From CAZKFG01 sp964551985 (lineage in GTDB: Bacteria > Bacillota > Negativicutes > Acidaminococcales > JAISLQ01): DNA of 22,362 nt. Below the pieces are notes generated by a model that was given only the letters and a program-made list of their open reading frames with translations, was not told the DNA's origin and made no database searches. Every line of letters begins with the position of its first letter. Within the stretch, counting starts at the first letter, position 1. The position numbers and the translations under genes are program-made. Positions 1 to 8,270 of the stretch are shown one piece after another. Location: assembly GCA_964551985.1 (NCBI GenBank), contig CAZKFG010000039.1, forward strand, positions 1 through 22,362, written 5' to 3'.

Positions 1-3
1 TAA

Positions 4-699
4 TTTGCAAAGTACTCTTTTATAACATATTGCTTGTATCCACAACAAATGATATATGTACCACTAATAGCCTTTATTGGCGCAATGGTGTCATTGGTTA
101 TTGTATATCTGCTTTCTTGGCAACACAATCAAGTAAAGCCCATAAGGCTTATTTTAGCAGGTGTTGCGGTTACTGCTTTATTTAGTGGTGCGATGACAGC
201 TTTGATGGTGTTTCATTCAGATAAGGTTCAAGGATCCATTCAGTGGATGGCGGGTGGGTTTCAAGGTAGGTCTTGGAATCACGTTAGAATGATAGTGCCT
301 TACACACTTGTGGGTTTTGTTTGCACAATCTTTGCAGGTAGATCTCTTAACATATTGTCTTTAGGTGATGAAGTGGCGACTGGTCTTGGACTTAACGTGC
401 AAAAAACAAGAATTTTACTTATGACTATTGCAGGTTTTTTGACAGCATCGGCGGTAAGCGTCGCAGGGCTTCTTAGTTTTGTTGGGCTTATAATACCGCA
501 TGTTACAAGACTGATTATCGGTTCAGATTACGAAGCCCTTTTACCAGCTTCAGCAATTATCGGAGCGTGCTTAATTGTTGGAGCTGATACTGTAGCTAGA
601 GTGGTTATGCAGCCAGCTGAAATTCCTGTAGGTGTTTTGATGTCTTTTTTGGGAGCACCGTTTTTTTTGTATCTTTTGAGAAAAAGAGGTCTTGGTTAG
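4..699 (+). CDS. FecCD/BtuC-family ABC transporter permease (5' partial), probable corrinoid importer
   Basis: Membrane-spanning subunit of a type II ABC importer of the FecCD/BtuC family, which moves cobalamin, haem or iron chelates from a periplasmic binding protein into the cytoplasm. About 225 residues are visible against roughly 330 for the family, so about a third (the N-terminal helices) is missing. The visible part has about six hydrophobic segments, the GLGLNV stretch that precedes the ATPase-contact loop, the family stretch SVAGLLSFVGLIIPHVTRL, and the C-terminal IPVGVLMSFLGAPFFLYLLR. Codon 1-3 of the window is an in-frame TAA, so no start is assigned; either the gene is broken there or the edge base is wrong. 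It ends directly against the ATPase start with no gap. Lying upstream of eight corrin-ring genes makes corrinoid (BtuC-like) transport the best guess, but cobalt or iron chelate transport is not excluded. Confidence 0.85.
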   Translation, partial: FAKYSFITYCLYPQQMIYVPLIAFIGAMVSLVIVYLLSWQHNQVKPIRLILAGVAVTALFSGAMTALMVFHSDKVQGSIQWMAGGFQGRSWNHVRMIVPYTLVGFVCTIFAGRSLNILSLGDEVATGLGLNVQKTRILLMTIAGFLTASAVSVAGLLSFVGLIIPHVTRLIIGSDYEALLPASAIIGACLIVGADTVARVVMQPAEIPVGVLMSFLGAPFFLYLLRKRGLG

Positions 700-1494
700 A
701 TGGAAAATACTCTTTGTGCCAGAGATGTCACGCTATCATACAATAATACAACAATAGCTAAAAATCTAAGTCTTACAATTGACAGACCACAAATTATTTC
801 TATAATCGGACCAAACGGGGCAGGTAAATCTACTTTACTAAAAGCACTATCGAGAATATTACCGCCACAAAAAGGCAGCATACTTTTAAACGGTAAAGAG
901 ATACAAAAAATGCCAGGAAAAGAAATAGCACGCATTATAGCAACATTACCTCAATCTGCTTGTGCTCCAGATGATTTGCTTGTTTTGGATTTGATATCAC
1001 TTGGAAGAACACCGTATCAAAAACGTTTTCAACCACTTGCGCAAAAAGATAAAGAGATAATTTGTGATGCTATGCAGCAGACCTCGACAACTACTTTTTC
1101 TCAGCGGACGATAAGCTCGCTATCAGGTGGAGAGCGTCAAAGAGTGTGGCTGGCTATGGCACTTGCCCAACAACCAAAAATCCTACTACTTGATGAACCG
1201 ACGACTTTTTTAGACATTCATCATCAATTGGAGATTATGGAACTTATTAGAAAACTGCATGAAAAACTTAATATAACGGTAGTTATGGTGCTTCACGATT
1301 TGAATCATGCTATGCGCTATAGTGATCGCATCGTGGCAATAAAAAAAGGCGAAATATTTGCTGACGGTCCTACAGAAGAAGTTTTGACAGAGGAAAATTT
1401 TGCTAAAATATATGATGTTAAAGCAAAAAAAATTGCAATCAAAGAAGAAGGCGAGAATTACTATGCCTTTGTCCCGTATCAAGTGTGCAGGTAG
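700..1494 (+). CDS. ABC transporter ATPase of FecE/BtuD type, probable corrinoid importer
   Basis: Cytoplasmic ATP-hydrolysing subunit (264 aa) that pairs with the permease just upstream. All nucleotide-binding motifs are intact: Walker A GPNGAGKST at 37-45, Q-loop Gln85, ABC signature LSGGE at 141-145, Walker B LLLDEP at 162-167 and the switch His199 (LHD). The length and the C-terminal region of about 60 residues fit the FecE/BtuD/HemV group. The ATG follows the permease stop with no spacer, so translational coupling is likely. The stop is 7 bp before cbiD, which places transport and corrin biosynthesis on one transcript. No periplasmic binding protein gene is visible; it may lie upstream of the window. 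Substrate assignment rests on context only. Confidence 0.93.
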   Translation: MENTLCARDVTLSYNNTTIAKNLSLTIDRPQIISIIGPNGAGKSTLLKALSRILPPQKGSILLNGKEIQKMPGKEIARIIATLPQSACAPDDLLVLDLISLGRTPYQKRFQPLAQKDKEIICDAMQQTSTTTFSQRTISSLSGGERQRVWLAMALAQQPKILLLDEPTTFLDIHHQLEIMELIRKLHEKLNITVVMVLHDLNHAMRYSDRIVAIKKGEIFADGPTEEVLTEENFAKIYDVKAKKIAIKEEGENYYAFVPYQVCR

Positions 1495-1501
1495 GTGTGT
1501 T

Positions 1502-2620
1502 ATGAATACTATAGTAAAAGAAGGCAAAGAGCTTCGTTCTGGTTACACAACAGGAAGTTGTGCAACAGCTGCTAGTACTGCGGCAGCCCAGATGTTACTT
1601 ACCCAAATGCCTGTTTATAATATCACAATAGTTTTGCCAAACGGGAAAAGGGTTTTATTTGCTATAAATGATATAGAAATATCTTCTGAGCAAGCATCTT
1701 GTTCGGTGGTAAAAGACGCTGGTGATGACCCTGATGTAACAGATGGAATAAAAATATTTGCCAAATGTGAACTAATTCAAGAAGGTATAGTTTTAAAAGG
1801 GGCAAGTGGCGTAGGGGTAGTCAATTGCAAGGGTCTTGGCTTTCAAGTTGGTGATGCTGCTATAAATGCTGTGCCAAGAAAAATGATTATAGAAAACGTG
1901 AAGTCAATATGTGAAGAGCTTTTTTACGAAAATGGTCTTTGCATAACTTTGTATGTGCCAAAAGGGGAAGAGATTGCCAAAAAAACTTTTAATCCAAGAC
2001 TTGGCATTGTTGGTGGAATTTCTATTTTAGGTACTACAGGCATAGTTGAACCTATGAGTGAAAAAGCGTTAATTGATACAATAAAGCTACTCATAGATAA
2101 GCAAAAAACTTTAAATGACAAAAGTATTTTACTCTCACCAGGCAATTATGGCAGAGGTTTTTGTCAAGACAAACTGGGTTTAGATATTGATAAAGCAGTA
2201 AAATGTTCAAATTTTATTGGTGAAGCGTTAGATTATGCAAGATATTGTCAGTTTAAAAAGATACTACTTGTCGGACATGTTGGTAAACTTGTTAAACTAG
2301 CAGGTAGCATTATGAACACACACTCTAAAATAGCAGATTGTAGAATGGAGATTTTTGCCGCACATGCCGCTATAATTGGCGCAGATAGAGATGTTATAAA
2401 AAAAGTTTTTAACAGTTTTACAACAGATGAAGTTATAGAGCATTTAGAAAAGGCAAATATTTGTGATGAAGTTTTTGAGAGCATGATGGGAAAAATTCTT
2501 TTTCATCTGAATTATAGATTGAAAAATGAAGTTGAAATAGGGGTAGTTTTGTTTAACAATCAAACAGGTAAAATGTATCAAAGTAAAAATGTCAAAGATT
2601 TAGTAGAACAGTTTATTTAA
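1502..2620 (+). CDS. cbiD: CbiD, cobalt-precorrin-5B C1-methyltransferase
   Basis: SAM-dependent methylation of C1 of the corrin ring, a step specific to the anaerobic (early cobalt insertion) cobalamin route. The 372-residue product begins with the family hallmark RSGYTTGSCATAAS at residues 12-25, and has the conserved GEA/DYAR and VGHVGKLVKLAG stretches in the C-terminal half. The reading frame is open further upstream (from about 1400, inside the ATPase gene), but the ATG at 1502 is preceded by AGGTAGGTG and lies 7 bp after the ATPase stop, so it is the better start. The length is normal for CbiD. It is followed after 17 bp by cbiF. Together with cbiG it identifies the oxygen-independent pathway. 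Confidence 0.96.
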   Translation: MNTIVKEGKELRSGYTTGSCATAASTAAAQMLLTQMPVYNITIVLPNGKRVLFAINDIEISSEQASCSVVKDAGDDPDVTDGIKIFAKCELIQEGIVLKGASGVGVVNCKGLGFQVGDAAINAVPRKMIIENVKSICEELFYENGLCITLYVPKGEEIAKKTFNPRLGIVGGISILGTTGIVEPMSEKALIDTIKLLIDKQKTLNDKSILLSPGNYGRGFCQDKLGLDIDKAVKCSNFIGEALDYARYCQFKKILLVGHVGKLVKLAGSIMNTHSKIADCRMEIFAAHAAIIGADRDVIKKVFNSFTTDEVIEHLEKANICDEVFESMMGKILFHLNYRLKNEVEIGVVLFNNQTGKMYQSKNVKDLVEQFI

Positions 2621-2637
2621 ATATTGGGAGGTAAACA

Positions 2638-3396
2638 ATGGTTTATTTTATAGGGGCAGGTCCTGGAGCAGTCGATTTGATAACAGTTAGAGGAAAAACA
2701 CTTCTAGAGGTAGCCGATATTATTATATATGCAGGGTCTTTAGTAAATCCACAATTGTTAGATTATAAAAAAGATAGCTGCATTGTTTATGACAGTGAGG
2801 CTATGACACTAGAAGAAGTAATATCTGTAATGCTAGAGGCAAAAGAACAAGGCAAGATGCTGGTGCGTCTGCATACAGGTGACCCTTCACTTTATGGTGC
2901 TATTCACGAACAGATGGTTTTGTTAGATGAAAACAATATAAAATATGAGGTAGTACCTGGTGTAAGTTCGTTTTTTGCGGCGGCAGCGGCACTAAATGCA
3001 GAATTTACTCTACCAAGTGTTAGTCAAACAGTAATTTTGACACGTATGCAAGGACGTACACCCGTTCCGGAAAAAGAGGAAATTGCAAAACTTGCTCAGC
3101 ATAATGCCAGCATGGTAATTTTTTTAAGCACAGGAATGCTTGGCGAATTATCTGAAAGGTTAGTGTCAGGTGGCTGCTCACCTGATACTAAAGCGGCAAT
3201 AGTTTATAAAGCAAGTTGGGATGATGAAAAAATTGTCAGAACAACAGTACAACACCTTGAAAATGCTGCCAAAGAAAATAATATTAGCAAAACAGCGCTA
3301 ATTTTGGTAGGTGAATTTTTAGGTGACAAATATGAGCGTTCCAAACTATATCATCCTGAATTTACTCACGAATTTAGAATTGGTAGTACACAATGA
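2638..3396 (+). CDS. cbiF: CbiF/CobM, cobalt-precorrin-4 C11-methyltransferase
   Basis: Tetrapyrrole methylase that transfers a methyl group from SAM to C11 of cobalt-precorrin-4. The 252-residue protein has the N-terminal glycine-rich motif VYFIGAGPGAVDLIT (2-16), the CbiF/CobM-typical IYAGSLVNP (30-38) and the SAM-site HTGDPSLYGA (79-88), followed by VPGVSSFFAAAA. These separate it from the related CbiL, CbiH and CbiE methylases. GGAGG lies just before the ATG at 2638. Its stop overlaps the cbiG start in an ATGA junction, indicating coupled translation with the next enzyme in the pathway. Confidence 0.95.
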   Translation: MVYFIGAGPGAVDLITVRGKTLLEVADIIIYAGSLVNPQLLDYKKDSCIVYDSEAMTLEEVISVMLEAKEQGKMLVRLHTGDPSLYGAIHEQMVLLDENNIKYEVVPGVSSFFAAAAALNAEFTLPSVSQTVILTRMQGRTPVPEKEEIAKLAQHNASMVIFLSTGMLGELSERLVSGGCSPDTKAAIVYKASWDDEKIVRTTVQHLENAAKENNISKTALILVGEFLGDKYERSKLYHPEFTHEFRIGSTQ

Positions 3397-4385
3397 AAAT
3401 TGCTATAGCCGCTTTTACTGATAGAGGTAACAGTTTAGCAAATAAAATAATTCAGTTTAAGGACGATAAATATGTTATTTTTGACAAAACAAAACATTCG
3501 ATAAAAGATTGGTTAAAAGAGGTTTTTTTTGATTGCGAGGCAATTATTTTTATTGGGGCAACAGGTATTGCGACAAGACTTATAGCAAAATTGCTTGATA
3601 GTAAAGACAAAGATCCAGCGGTTATCGTCATAGATGAATTTGCCAGATTTGTCATACCGCTATTGTCAGGGCATATTGGTGGTGCAAACTCTTTAGCTTT
3701 AAAACTTGCTGATTATCTTGCTGCAACTCCTGTAATAACTACAGCAACCGATTTGAATAAAAAATTCGCGGTGGATGTTTGGAGTAGTTCTTGTGGCTGC
3801 ATTATAGAAGATAAAGATAAAATAAAAATCATATCAAGTAGAATTTTAAAAGATGAACAAATTGCTTTTTGTAGCGATTTTTCTGGCAGTGGTAAGCTGC
3901 CTAACCAATTATATGTGGCTGATAGTGGAAGTGTGGGGATATGCTTATCACTAGATATTGTAAAAAAACCGTTTGATGATACTTTAAAAGTAATACCAAA
4001 AATTTTGACACTTGGCATAGGTTGCAGGCGAAATACAGCATTTGTAGATTTAGAAAAATTTATTTTGCAAACGCTGACATATAACAATCTTTCTATAAAG
4101 GCTGTAAAAAACATAGCGACAATAGATTTGAAAGCTGACGAAGAGTGCATTTTGCAATTTGCCGCAAAATATAAGCTTGATTTTATTACCTTTACAAGTG
4201 AGCAGCTACAAGAGGTAAAAGGTGATTTTACAAGTTCACAATTTGTACAGCGCATAACAGGTGTTGATAACGTTTGTGAACGTTCGGCACTTTTACAAAG
4301 CAAAGGGGAACTTTTAATTAAAAAAACAGCCAAAGAAGGCATGACTTTTGCAGTGGCACAAGCTAACTGGCAATATTGCTTTTAA
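3393..4385 (+). CDS. cbiG: CbiG, cobalt-precorrin-5A hydrolase
   Basis: Opens the delta-lactone of cobalt-precorrin-5A and releases the C20 fragment as acetaldehyde, the ring-contraction step of the anaerobic pathway. At 330 aa it is a normal single-function CbiG. The N-terminal domain has AIIFIGATGIATR (about 50-62), DPAVIVIDEFARFVIPLLSG and GHIGGAN (93-99), then PVITTATD. The C-terminal domain begins with LGIGCRRNT (207-215), the usual CbiG C-terminal signature. It starts inside the cbiF stop codon (4-bp overlap). CbiF makes the precursor of its substrate and CbiD acts on its product, so gene order mirrors pathway order closely. No key residue is obviously missing. Confidence 0.95.
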   Translation: MKIAIAAFTDRGNSLANKIIQFKDDKYVIFDKTKHSIKDWLKEVFFDCEAIIFIGATGIATRLIAKLLDSKDKDPAVIVIDEFARFVIPLLSGHIGGANSLALKLADYLAATPVITTATDLNKKFAVDVWSSSCGCIIEDKDKIKIISSRILKDEQIAFCSDFSGSGKLPNQLYVADSGSVGICLSLDIVKKPFDDTLKVIPKILTLGIGCRRNTAFVDLEKFILQTLTYNNLSIKAVKNIATIDLKADEECILQFAAKYKLDFITFTSEQLQEVKGDFTSSQFVQRITGVDNVCERSALLQSKGELLIKKTAKEGMTFAVAQANWQYCF

Positions 4386-4397
4386 AAGGGGTTTGTG

Positions 4398-5147
4398 ATG
4401 AAAGATAAAAAAATACTTGTTTTTGCAGGTACTTATGAAGCAAGGGTGCTTTGTGAGCAATTGGACAAGAAAAAAATAAATGCCACTTGTTGCGTTGCAA
4501 CTGAATATGGATTAGATATGCTGCTCAAGCTCAATAGTTTGAAAGTTTTGTGCAATAGACTAACCCAAGATGAGATGGTAGAGGTTATTAAAAAAGAAGA
4601 TTTTGATGTGGTTATAGATGCTACGCATCCATATGCAGCTATTGCTACAGAAAATATAAAAAATGCTTGTGAAGTTACAAATAGGGACTACATGAGGCTA
4701 CTGCGGGAAGAAGGTAGCTATGATGGAGTAGTTTTAGTGGCAGATACTTTGCATGCAATAGAGTATTTAAAAAATACTAAAGGAAATGTACTTTTGACAA
4801 CAGGCAGTAAAGAGCTTTTTTTGTATTGCAAACTGCCTGATTTTCAACAACGCTTGTTCGCAAGGGTTTTACCAAATTCTGAGGTGTTATCTTCTTGTGA
4901 AAAACTTGGATTTAAAGGCAAAAACATTATAGCAATGCAAGGACCTTTCTCTAAAAAGCTTAACACTGCCATGTTAGAGCAATTTGACTGCCGGTACCTT
5001 GTTACTAAAAATACAGGTGATGCAGGTGGTCTTGCGGCAAAGATCTCTGCGGCAAATCAAACAGGTACTAAGGTGATTATGATAGGTCGCCCTTTACAAG
5101 AGACAGGGTATAGTTTAAAGGAAGTTCTGACTTTTTTTGAAAGTTAA
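4398..5147 (+). CDS. cbiJ: CbiJ/CobK, cobalt-precorrin-6A reductase
   Basis: NAD(P)H-dependent reductase of the corrin macrocycle (249 aa). The N-terminal motif FAGTYEAR (9-16) corresponds to the GTxEGR-type nucleotide-binding turn of the family, and DATHPYAAIATENI (74-87) is the CobK/CbiJ hallmark. The C-terminal part has the LVTKNTGDAGGLAAKISAA stretch and ends with the family-like MIGRP. A GTG one codon upstream (4395) is possible, but the ATG at 4398 is better spaced from AAAAGGGG. The gap to cbiG is 12 bp. Its stop lies 19 bp before the proposed TTG start of the next gene. In this organism it presumably acts on the cobalt-containing intermediate, since CbiD and CbiG are present. Confidence 0.93.
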   Translation: MKDKKILVFAGTYEARVLCEQLDKKKINATCCVATEYGLDMLLKLNSLKVLCNRLTQDEMVEVIKKEDFDVVIDATHPYAAIATENIKNACEVTNRDYMRLLREEGSYDGVVLVADTLHAIEYLKNTKGNVLLTTGSKELFLYCKLPDFQQRLFARVLPNSEVLSSCEKLGFKGKNIIAMQGPFSKKLNTAMLEQFDCRYLVTKNTGDAGGLAAKISAANQTGTKVIMIGRPLQETGYSLKEVLTFFES

Positions 5148-5166
5148 CATGAAAAGGGGTAAGATT

Positions 5167-6357
5167 TTGAAAATATATGTAGTAGGCGCTGGGGTAGGTG
5201 ATGAGCGTTATTTGACAGGCTATGCTTTAGAGAAAATACAAAAAGCACAGATGCTTGTTACAACAAAAAGGCTTTGCAATTCGCTTGGGCACTTAAACAA
5301 AAATTCTGTCTGTAAAGAAATAGGTCAAATAGCAGCGTTTATAAAAGAAAATGTTGGTAAAATAGCTGATGTTTGCATTTTAGTATCCGGCGATACTGGC
5401 TTTTTTAGTATTGGTAAAATGCTAAAGACACAACTGGCAGAGTTTGAAATGCAATTTATAAACGGCTTGAGCAGTTTTCAGTTTTTAGCGGCTAGATTGC
5501 AAACTAGCTATGATGATATGAAATTACTTAGTGGACATGGTCGAGATGTCAATATAGTACCTAATGTTTGTTATAACAAAAAAGTTTTTTTGCTTACAGG
5601 CGGCAATAAAAAAGCGCATGATTTTATAAGAGAATTAAATGATGCAGGATTAAAAGATGTAATTGTTACTGTTGGGGAAAATCTATCTGAAAATACAGAG
5701 CGTATAATTACAGATACAGTGCAAAATCTCTTATGTCAATCTTTTTGCGAACTTTCTGTTATGATAGTGCAAAATGATAAATTTGTAAGTTCATTTGAAA
5801 AAGTTACAGATAAAGATTTTATTCGCTCAAATGTGCCTATGACTAAAGATGCTATTCGCATTTTGTCTATCAGCAAGCTTGATATAAAGCCTTATGATAA
5901 TGTTATAGATGTTGGCGCAGGTACAGGATCAGTTGCTATAGGGCTTGCCAGAGCTGCAAGCGAAGGATATGTATTGGCGCTAGAGCAAAAACAAGAAGCA
6001 CTTGATTTGATAAAATTAAACAGAGAAAAACTTAGGGCATATAATGTGATTGTAAAAAAAGCATTAGCACCAGATGGATTAGACGATTTTAAGGCTGACA
6101 AAGCTTTTGTTGGTGGTAGCTCTGGTAATTTAAAAGAAATAATAAATACTTTGGTTGACAAAAATGGTTGCAAAAAAATAGTTGTAAATGCTATTACTTT
6201 AGAAACTTTGCAAGAGGCAACAACTGCATTTAAAAACAATAACATGAATACTGATATTTGTTGTATAAATGTAGCTCAATCTGAGCAAATAGGAAGCTAT
6301 AATATGATGAAAGCCCAAAATCCTGTTTATATAATAAGTGGTGAAATCTATGAGTGA
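5167..6357 (+). CDS. cbiET: CbiE-CbiT fusion (CobL-like), cobalt-precorrin-7 C5-methyltransferase / precorrin-6B C15-methyltransferase (decarboxylating)
   Basis: Two-domain enzyme that methylates C5 and C15 and removes the acetate carboxyl from ring C, as CobL does in the aerobic pathway. Residues 1 to about 205 are a CbiE tetrapyrrole methylase with VVGAGVGD (5-12), SGDTGFFS (74-81) and SGHGRD (122-127). Residues from about 215 to 396 are CbiT with NVPMTKDAIR (222-231) and the SAM motif DVGAGTGSVA (248-257). I prefer a TTG start at 5167: AAGGGG lies 7 bp upstream and the protein then begins MKIYVVG like other CbiE proteins. An ATG at 5149 in the same frame has no good ribosome site. The stop overlaps the next start. 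Confidence 0.94.
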   Translation: MKIYVVGAGVGDERYLTGYALEKIQKAQMLVTTKRLCNSLGHLNKNSVCKEIGQIAAFIKENVGKIADVCILVSGDTGFFSIGKMLKTQLAEFEMQFINGLSSFQFLAARLQTSYDDMKLLSGHGRDVNIVPNVCYNKKVFLLTGGNKKAHDFIRELNDAGLKDVIVTVGENLSENTERIITDTVQNLLCQSFCELSVMIVQNDKFVSSFEKVTDKDFIRSNVPMTKDAIRILSISKLDIKPYDNVIDVGAGTGSVAIGLARAASEGYVLALEQKQEALDLIKLNREKLRAYNVIVKKALAPDGLDDFKADKAFVGGSSGNLKEIINTLVDKNGCKKIVVNAITLETLQEATTAFKNNNMNTDICCINVAQSEQIGSYNMMKAQNPVYIISGEIYE

Positions 6358-7735
6358 GATTAAAACAAATATATCAAGATTTATGCTTGCGGCAACAGGC
6401 AGCAACTGCGGTAAGACAACAATTACTTGTGCAATATTAAAAGCTCTGCAAAATAGGGGTTTAAAGCTATCGAGCTTTAAATGTGGTCCGGATTATATTG
6501 ATCCGATGTTTCATTCTAAAGTTCTTGCTACTAAGTCTAAAAACTTAGATATTTTTATGTGCGGTGAAGATAATGTAAAATATTTATTTGCCGAAAACAG
6601 TAAAGGCACTGACATTGCTGTTATTGAAGGCGTTATGGGTTTGTATGATGGCTTGAAGATGGACGATGACGCTTTTTCGTCTAATCATGTATCGCTTTTA
6701 ACAGATACGCCTACAATACTTATTGTAGCCCCTAAAGGTATGGGCTTTTCGCTACTTGCCGAGATTTCTGGTTTTTTAAACTTTAAGCGAAATAACATAA
6801 AAGGTATCATACTAAATAAAGTCAGTGATGCTATGTACAAAGTGTTTAAAGAAGTTATTGAAAAAAACTTTAATATAAAAGTGTATGGTTATATGCCTGT
6901 TGTCAATGAAGCAGTTTTTCCAAGCAGGCACTTAGGGCTTGTAACTGCAGAGGAAATAAGTGATATAAAAAAACGGCTGGATATTTTAGCCGAAGTTTGT
7001 GAAAAAAGTATTGATTTGGATGGACTGTTAAAGCTTTCTAAAGAAATACCTATTAAATATAAAAATGTTTTTATAGAAAAATACTTGCAAGAGCAAGATG
7101 TTTGTATTGCTGTGGCACTTGATAAAGCTTTTTGTTTTTATTATGAAGATAATTTTACTTTGCTTAAAAAAATGGGCGCCAAACTAGTCTTTTTTTCGCC
7201 ACTTGAAGATTATAGTTTGCCTGATAATATAGACGGACTTATTATTGGCGGTGGCTACCCGGAAGAATATGCAAAAATTTTAGCACAAAACAGTTCAATG
7301 AAAAAAAGTATCTATGAAAAGATTGTCAAAGAAAAAATACCTGTCTTGGCAGAGTGTGGCGGGTTTATGTACTTGTGTAAAGAGATCGCCGATATGACTG
7401 GGCAAAAACACGAGATGGTTGGTGTTATAGATTCACAGTGTGATATGACAGGAAAATTGACAAGATTTGGCTATGCCACTCTTCGCGCCAAAGAAGATAA
7501 CATACTTTGTGTTGCAGGTGAAAGTATCAATGCACACGAATTTCATTATAGTGATAGCAGTGATAATGGTTGCAGTTTTGTATCAGAGAAAAAAAATGGT
7601 AATAAATGGGATTGTATACATGCCTATGATAATATTTTTGCTGGGTATCCGCATTTGCATTTGTGGGGTAATATACAGTTTGCCTATAATTTTATAGAAA
7701 AATGCAAAGAGAGCAGGGGTAATTTTGAAGGATAA
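6350..7735 (+). CDS. cbiA: CbiA/CobB, cobyrinate a,c-diamide synthase
   Basis: ATP- and glutamine-dependent amidation of the a and c carboxylates of cobyrinate. The 461-residue protein has a dethiobiotin-synthetase-like N-terminal domain with P-loop ATGSNCGKTT (15-24), KCGPDYIDPMFH (44-55) and VIEGVMGLYDG (91-101), and a class I glutaminase domain with GGGYPEEY (300-307), nucleophile Cys336 in AECGG, and AHEFHYS (395-401). It overlaps the cbiET stop by 8 bp. A GTG at 6338 is in frame, but the ATG gives the family-like N terminus. The upstream sequence AGTGGTG is a weak ribosome site, so translation may depend on coupling to cbiET. The paralogous CbiP/CobQ is not in the window. Confidence 0.95.
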   Translation: MSEIKTNISRFMLAATGSNCGKTTITCAILKALQNRGLKLSSFKCGPDYIDPMFHSKVLATKSKNLDIFMCGEDNVKYLFAENSKGTDIAVIEGVMGLYDGLKMDDDAFSSNHVSLLTDTPTILIVAPKGMGFSLLAEISGFLNFKRNNIKGIILNKVSDAMYKVFKEVIEKNFNIKVYGYMPVVNEAVFPSRHLGLVTAEEISDIKKRLDILAEVCEKSIDLDGLLKLSKEIPIKYKNVFIEKYLQEQDVCIAVALDKAFCFYYEDNFTLLKKMGAKLVFFSPLEDYSLPDNIDGLIIGGGYPEEYAKILAQNSSMKKSIYEKIVKEKIPVLAECGGFMYLCKEIADMTGQKHEMVGVIDSQCDMTGKLTRFGYATLRAKEDNILCVAGESINAHEFHYSDSSDNGCSFVSEKKNGNKWDCIHAYDNIFAGYPHLHLWGNIQFAYNFIEKCKESRGNFEG

Positions 7736-8258
7736 ATTAGGATTAGTACACATTTATTGTGGCGATGGTAAAGGTAAGACAACCGCTGCTACAGGACTTG
7801 CTATAAGAGCTTTAGGTCAAGGTTTTAAAGTTGTTTTTGTACAGTTTTTAAAAAATGGTCGTAGTAATGAAATAGGTATCTTAGAGCAATTTGATGGTTT
7901 AAAATACTTTGCTAATAAGAAAATGCCTACTTTTTCTTTTAAAATGAACGAACAGCAAAAAAAAGAAAGCCTAGAGGCTCATGTGGAAATTTTTAAAGAA
8001 GCGGTAGCTTTGTGTGAAAAAGGAAACTGCGATGTGCTCATTTTAGATGAAATAATAGGTACATTAGCAAGTGCTCTTTTTGATGAAGATTTACTTTTGG
8101 ATTGGTTAAAAAACCGCCCTAGCAATATAGAGGTTATACTCACGGGTAGAAATCCTTCTTCAAGACTACTCGAGCAGGCAGATTACATATCAGAGATAAA
8201 AAAAATCAGGCATCCATATGATAAAGGTATAGCAGCAAGATTTGGTATTGAAAAATAG
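7725..8258 (+). CDS. cobO: CobO/BtuR (CobA-type) corrinoid adenosyltransferase
   Basis: Adds the 5'-deoxyadenosyl group to cob(I)yrinate diamide or cobalamin using ATP. The 177-residue product has the P-loop GDGKGKTTA (13-21), LILDE (105-109), LTGRN (139-143) and a C-terminal IRHPYDKGI, all typical of the CobA/CobO/BtuR family and unlike the PduO or EutT types. The likely start is TTG at 7725, with AGGGG 5 bp upstream, overlapping the end of cbiA by 11 bp. The Shine-Dalgarno-to-start segment closely resembles that of cbiET, which also seems to use TTG. Its substrate in the pathway is the product of cbiA just upstream, so position and chemistry agree. Confidence 0.94.
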   Translation: MKDKLGLVHIYCGDGKGKTTAATGLAIRALGQGFKVVFVQFLKNGRSNEIGILEQFDGLKYFANKKMPTFSFKMNEQQKKESLEAHVEIFKEAVALCEKGNCDVLILDEIIGTLASALFDEDLLLDWLKNRPSNIEVILTGRNPSSRLLEQADYISEIKKIRHPYDKGIAARFGIEK

Positions 8259-8270
8259 GAGGAGAAAAGT

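Noticed and set aside
3713..4342. Long minus-strand open frame (209 codons) opposite cbiG
   Set aside because: Entirely antisense to a gene with clear CbiG motifs; Ser/Phe-rich composition is typical of a reverse-strand shadow.
7467..7697. Plus-strand open frame of 76 codons inside cbiA
   Set aside because: Lies wholly within the well-supported cbiA frame, has no ribosome site and no recognisable product; a frame shadow.
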